The position numbers were made by a program, and so were the translations under genes. A stretch of DNA of 64,000 nt, taken from the NCBI GenBank assembly GCA_027214125.1, contig JAPWHF010000002.1, positions 310,001-374,000 of the forward strand, given 5' to 3'. This DNA is from Zoogloeaceae bacterium G21618-S1. GTDB lineage: Bacteria; Pseudomonadota; Gammaproteobacteria; Burkholderiales; Rhodocyclaceae. Positions 63,239-64,000 of the stretch are shown one piece after another (positions within the stretch are counted from its first letter, which is position 1; each line of letters begins with the position of its first letter). The notes under the pieces are model-generated. The model saw only the letters and a program-made list of their open reading frames with translations, was not told the DNA's origin and searched no databases.

Positions 63239-64000
63239 TTAGGAATGGAGTGGATCGAAATGAGAAGACGGCTGACAATCTGAATCATCAGCCCTCAGGC
63301 CTGCGGCAAAGCGCTCCGCTTCCTCGGCAAGCGCCAGTCGTAGCAAATCAAGCCCCTCTCCTGTCTTGGCGCTCGCGAAAACGCGGCCGATTCTATCACA
63401 GCCATCCCGCTCAAACCGGGCTGGCGTCCCGCTGCCGTCAATCTTGTTCCAGACCAGAATCTGCGGAATATCTCCCGCGCCGATCTCGGTCAGAACGCCA
63501 TTCACCGCGGCGATTTGTGCATCGCGGTCATCGCTACCGGAGTCGACCACATGCACAAGCAGATCGGCATTGACCGTCTCTTCGAGCGTGGCGTGAAATG
63601 CCGCCACCAGACTATGCGGCAGGTCACGGATGAATCCGACCGTATCCGATAGCACAATGTTCCCCGCCTCCCCCAAAAACAGTCGACGAGAGGTTGTGTC
63701 CAGCGTGGCAAACAACTGGTTGGCAGCGTACGCGCCGGCCTTGGTCAAGGCGTTGAAAAGCGTCGACTTGCCTGCATTGGTATACCCGACGATCGACACC
63801 GACAAGACATCGCGACGCTCGCGCGCACGCCGGCGGACGCGCCGCTGGTTTTCCAGCTTTTCGAGTTTGCCACGCAAGGTCTTCACCCGCGCACCGATAA
63901 GCCGACGGTCAGTTTCCAGCTGCGTCTCGCCCGGACCGCGCAAGCCCACCCCGCCCTTTTGTCGTTCAAGGTGGGTCCAGCCGCGAATCAGGCGCGTCGC
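63239..64000 (-). CDS. hflX: GTPase HflX, C-terminal part
   Basis: The gene runs off the right edge; 253 codons are present. Visible are the end of the HflX N-terminal domain with GLRGPGETQLETDRRL and a coiled-coil linker (RGKLEKLENQRRVRRRARE). The GTPase domain follows, with G1 VGYTNAGKSTLFNAL, G3 DTVGFIRDLPH, G4 NKID and a helical C-terminus. HflX splits stalled 70S ribosomes under heat and antibiotic stress. It is the first of the visible hflX-hflK-hflC genes; an hfq gene is expected just outside. Confidence 0.96.
   Translation of the reverse strand, partial: ATRLIRGWTHLERQKGGVGLRGPGETQLETDRRLIGARVKTLRGKLEKLENQRRVRRRARERRDVLSVSIVGYTNAGKSTLFNALTKAGAYAANQLFATLDTTSRRLFLGEAGNIVLSDTVGFIRDLPHSLVAAFHATLEETVNADLLVHVVDSGSDDRDAQIAAVNGVLTEIGAGDIPQILVWNKIDGSGTPARFERDGCDRIGRVFASAKTGEGLDLLRLALAEEAERFAAGLRADDSDCQPSSHFDPLHS

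Overview
This window looks like a chromosomal segment of a GC-rich Gram-negative betaproteobacterium, most likely of the Rhodocyclales (Zoogloeaceae/Rhodocyclaceae, the Azoarcus-Thauera-Zoogloea neighbourhood). That placement is an inference from four things: the XrtA (exosortase A) exopolysaccharide locus in its betaproteobacterial form, a Burkholderia-type trimeric porin, the petABC-sspA-sspB string, and the hflX-hflK-hflC-DUF2065-hisZ-purA-tRNA-rnr-rlmB string. No phage, CRISPR array or intact insertion sequence was seen. A truncated helix-turn-helix gene at the left edge is the only possible mobile-element trace.

Layout. (1) 1-2823: the partial HTH gene, then cysQ and an SLC13/RCK anion permease. 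(2) 2929-7333, plus strand: a surface-polysaccharide cassette of a SAM methyltransferase, a Wzx-like flippase, a GT4 and a GT2. (3) 7334-28129, minus strand: the large exosortase A locus. Its transcription order, right to left, is outer-membrane export lipoprotein, chain-length determinant, tyrosine autokinase, outer-membrane beta-barrel protein, secretion ATPase, UDP-GlcNAc 2-epimerase, polysaccharide deacetylase, FemAB-like protein, glycosyltransferase, exosortase A/EpsI, glycosyltransferase, asparagine-synthase-like amidotransferase, a 146-nt break with a hairpin, two more glycosyltransferases, a CapK/PaaK-like adenylate-forming enzyme, an O-antigen-ligase-like protein and a second deacetylase. 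Many junctions are 4-nt start/stop overlaps. (4) 28376-29185, plus: a FeeM-type N-acyl amino acid synthase-like acyltransferase, divergent from the head of the EPS operon. (5) 29192-32065: a beta-barrel outer-membrane protein, a LolD/MacB-type ABC ATPase and a divergent LolA-like protein, with no permease gene. (6) 32157-36396: porin, TamA and an orphan branched-chain amino acid binding lipoprotein. (7) 36555-43381: putA, fbp, dadA and a bacteriohemerythrin. (8) 43500-47309: sspB, sspA and the cytochrome bc1 operon petABC. (9) 47540-52889: a CaiB/BaiF CoA-transferase, recR, ybaB, dnaX and a ZIP metal transporter. (10) 52946-58355: the 4.5S SRP RNA, an acyl-CoA synthetase with a palindromic operator-like site upstream, rlmB, rnr and two near-identical tRNA-Leu(CAG) genes, each with its own promoter and terminator. 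(11) 58429-64000: purA, hisZ, DUF2065, hflC, hflK and the 3' part of hflX.

How the parts work together. Regions 2-4 describe Wzx/Wzy-type synthesis, modification and export of an exopolysaccharide coupled to XrtA sorting of PEP-CTERM proteins. The initiating phosphosugar transferase, the PrsK/PrsR regulators and any PEP-CTERM substrate are not in the window. The FeeM-like enzyme, FemAB protein, amidotransferase and CapK-like enzyme all handle acyl or aminoacyl chemistry, so an acyl- or amino-acid-decorated polysaccharide is a reasonable but unproven idea. The rest is core metabolism, respiration, DNA/RNA maintenance and envelope biogenesis.

Starts were chosen by hand where an upstream extension overlapped a neighbour or a better Shine-Dalgarno lay downstream. 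All domain assignments come from reading motifs, not database searches.
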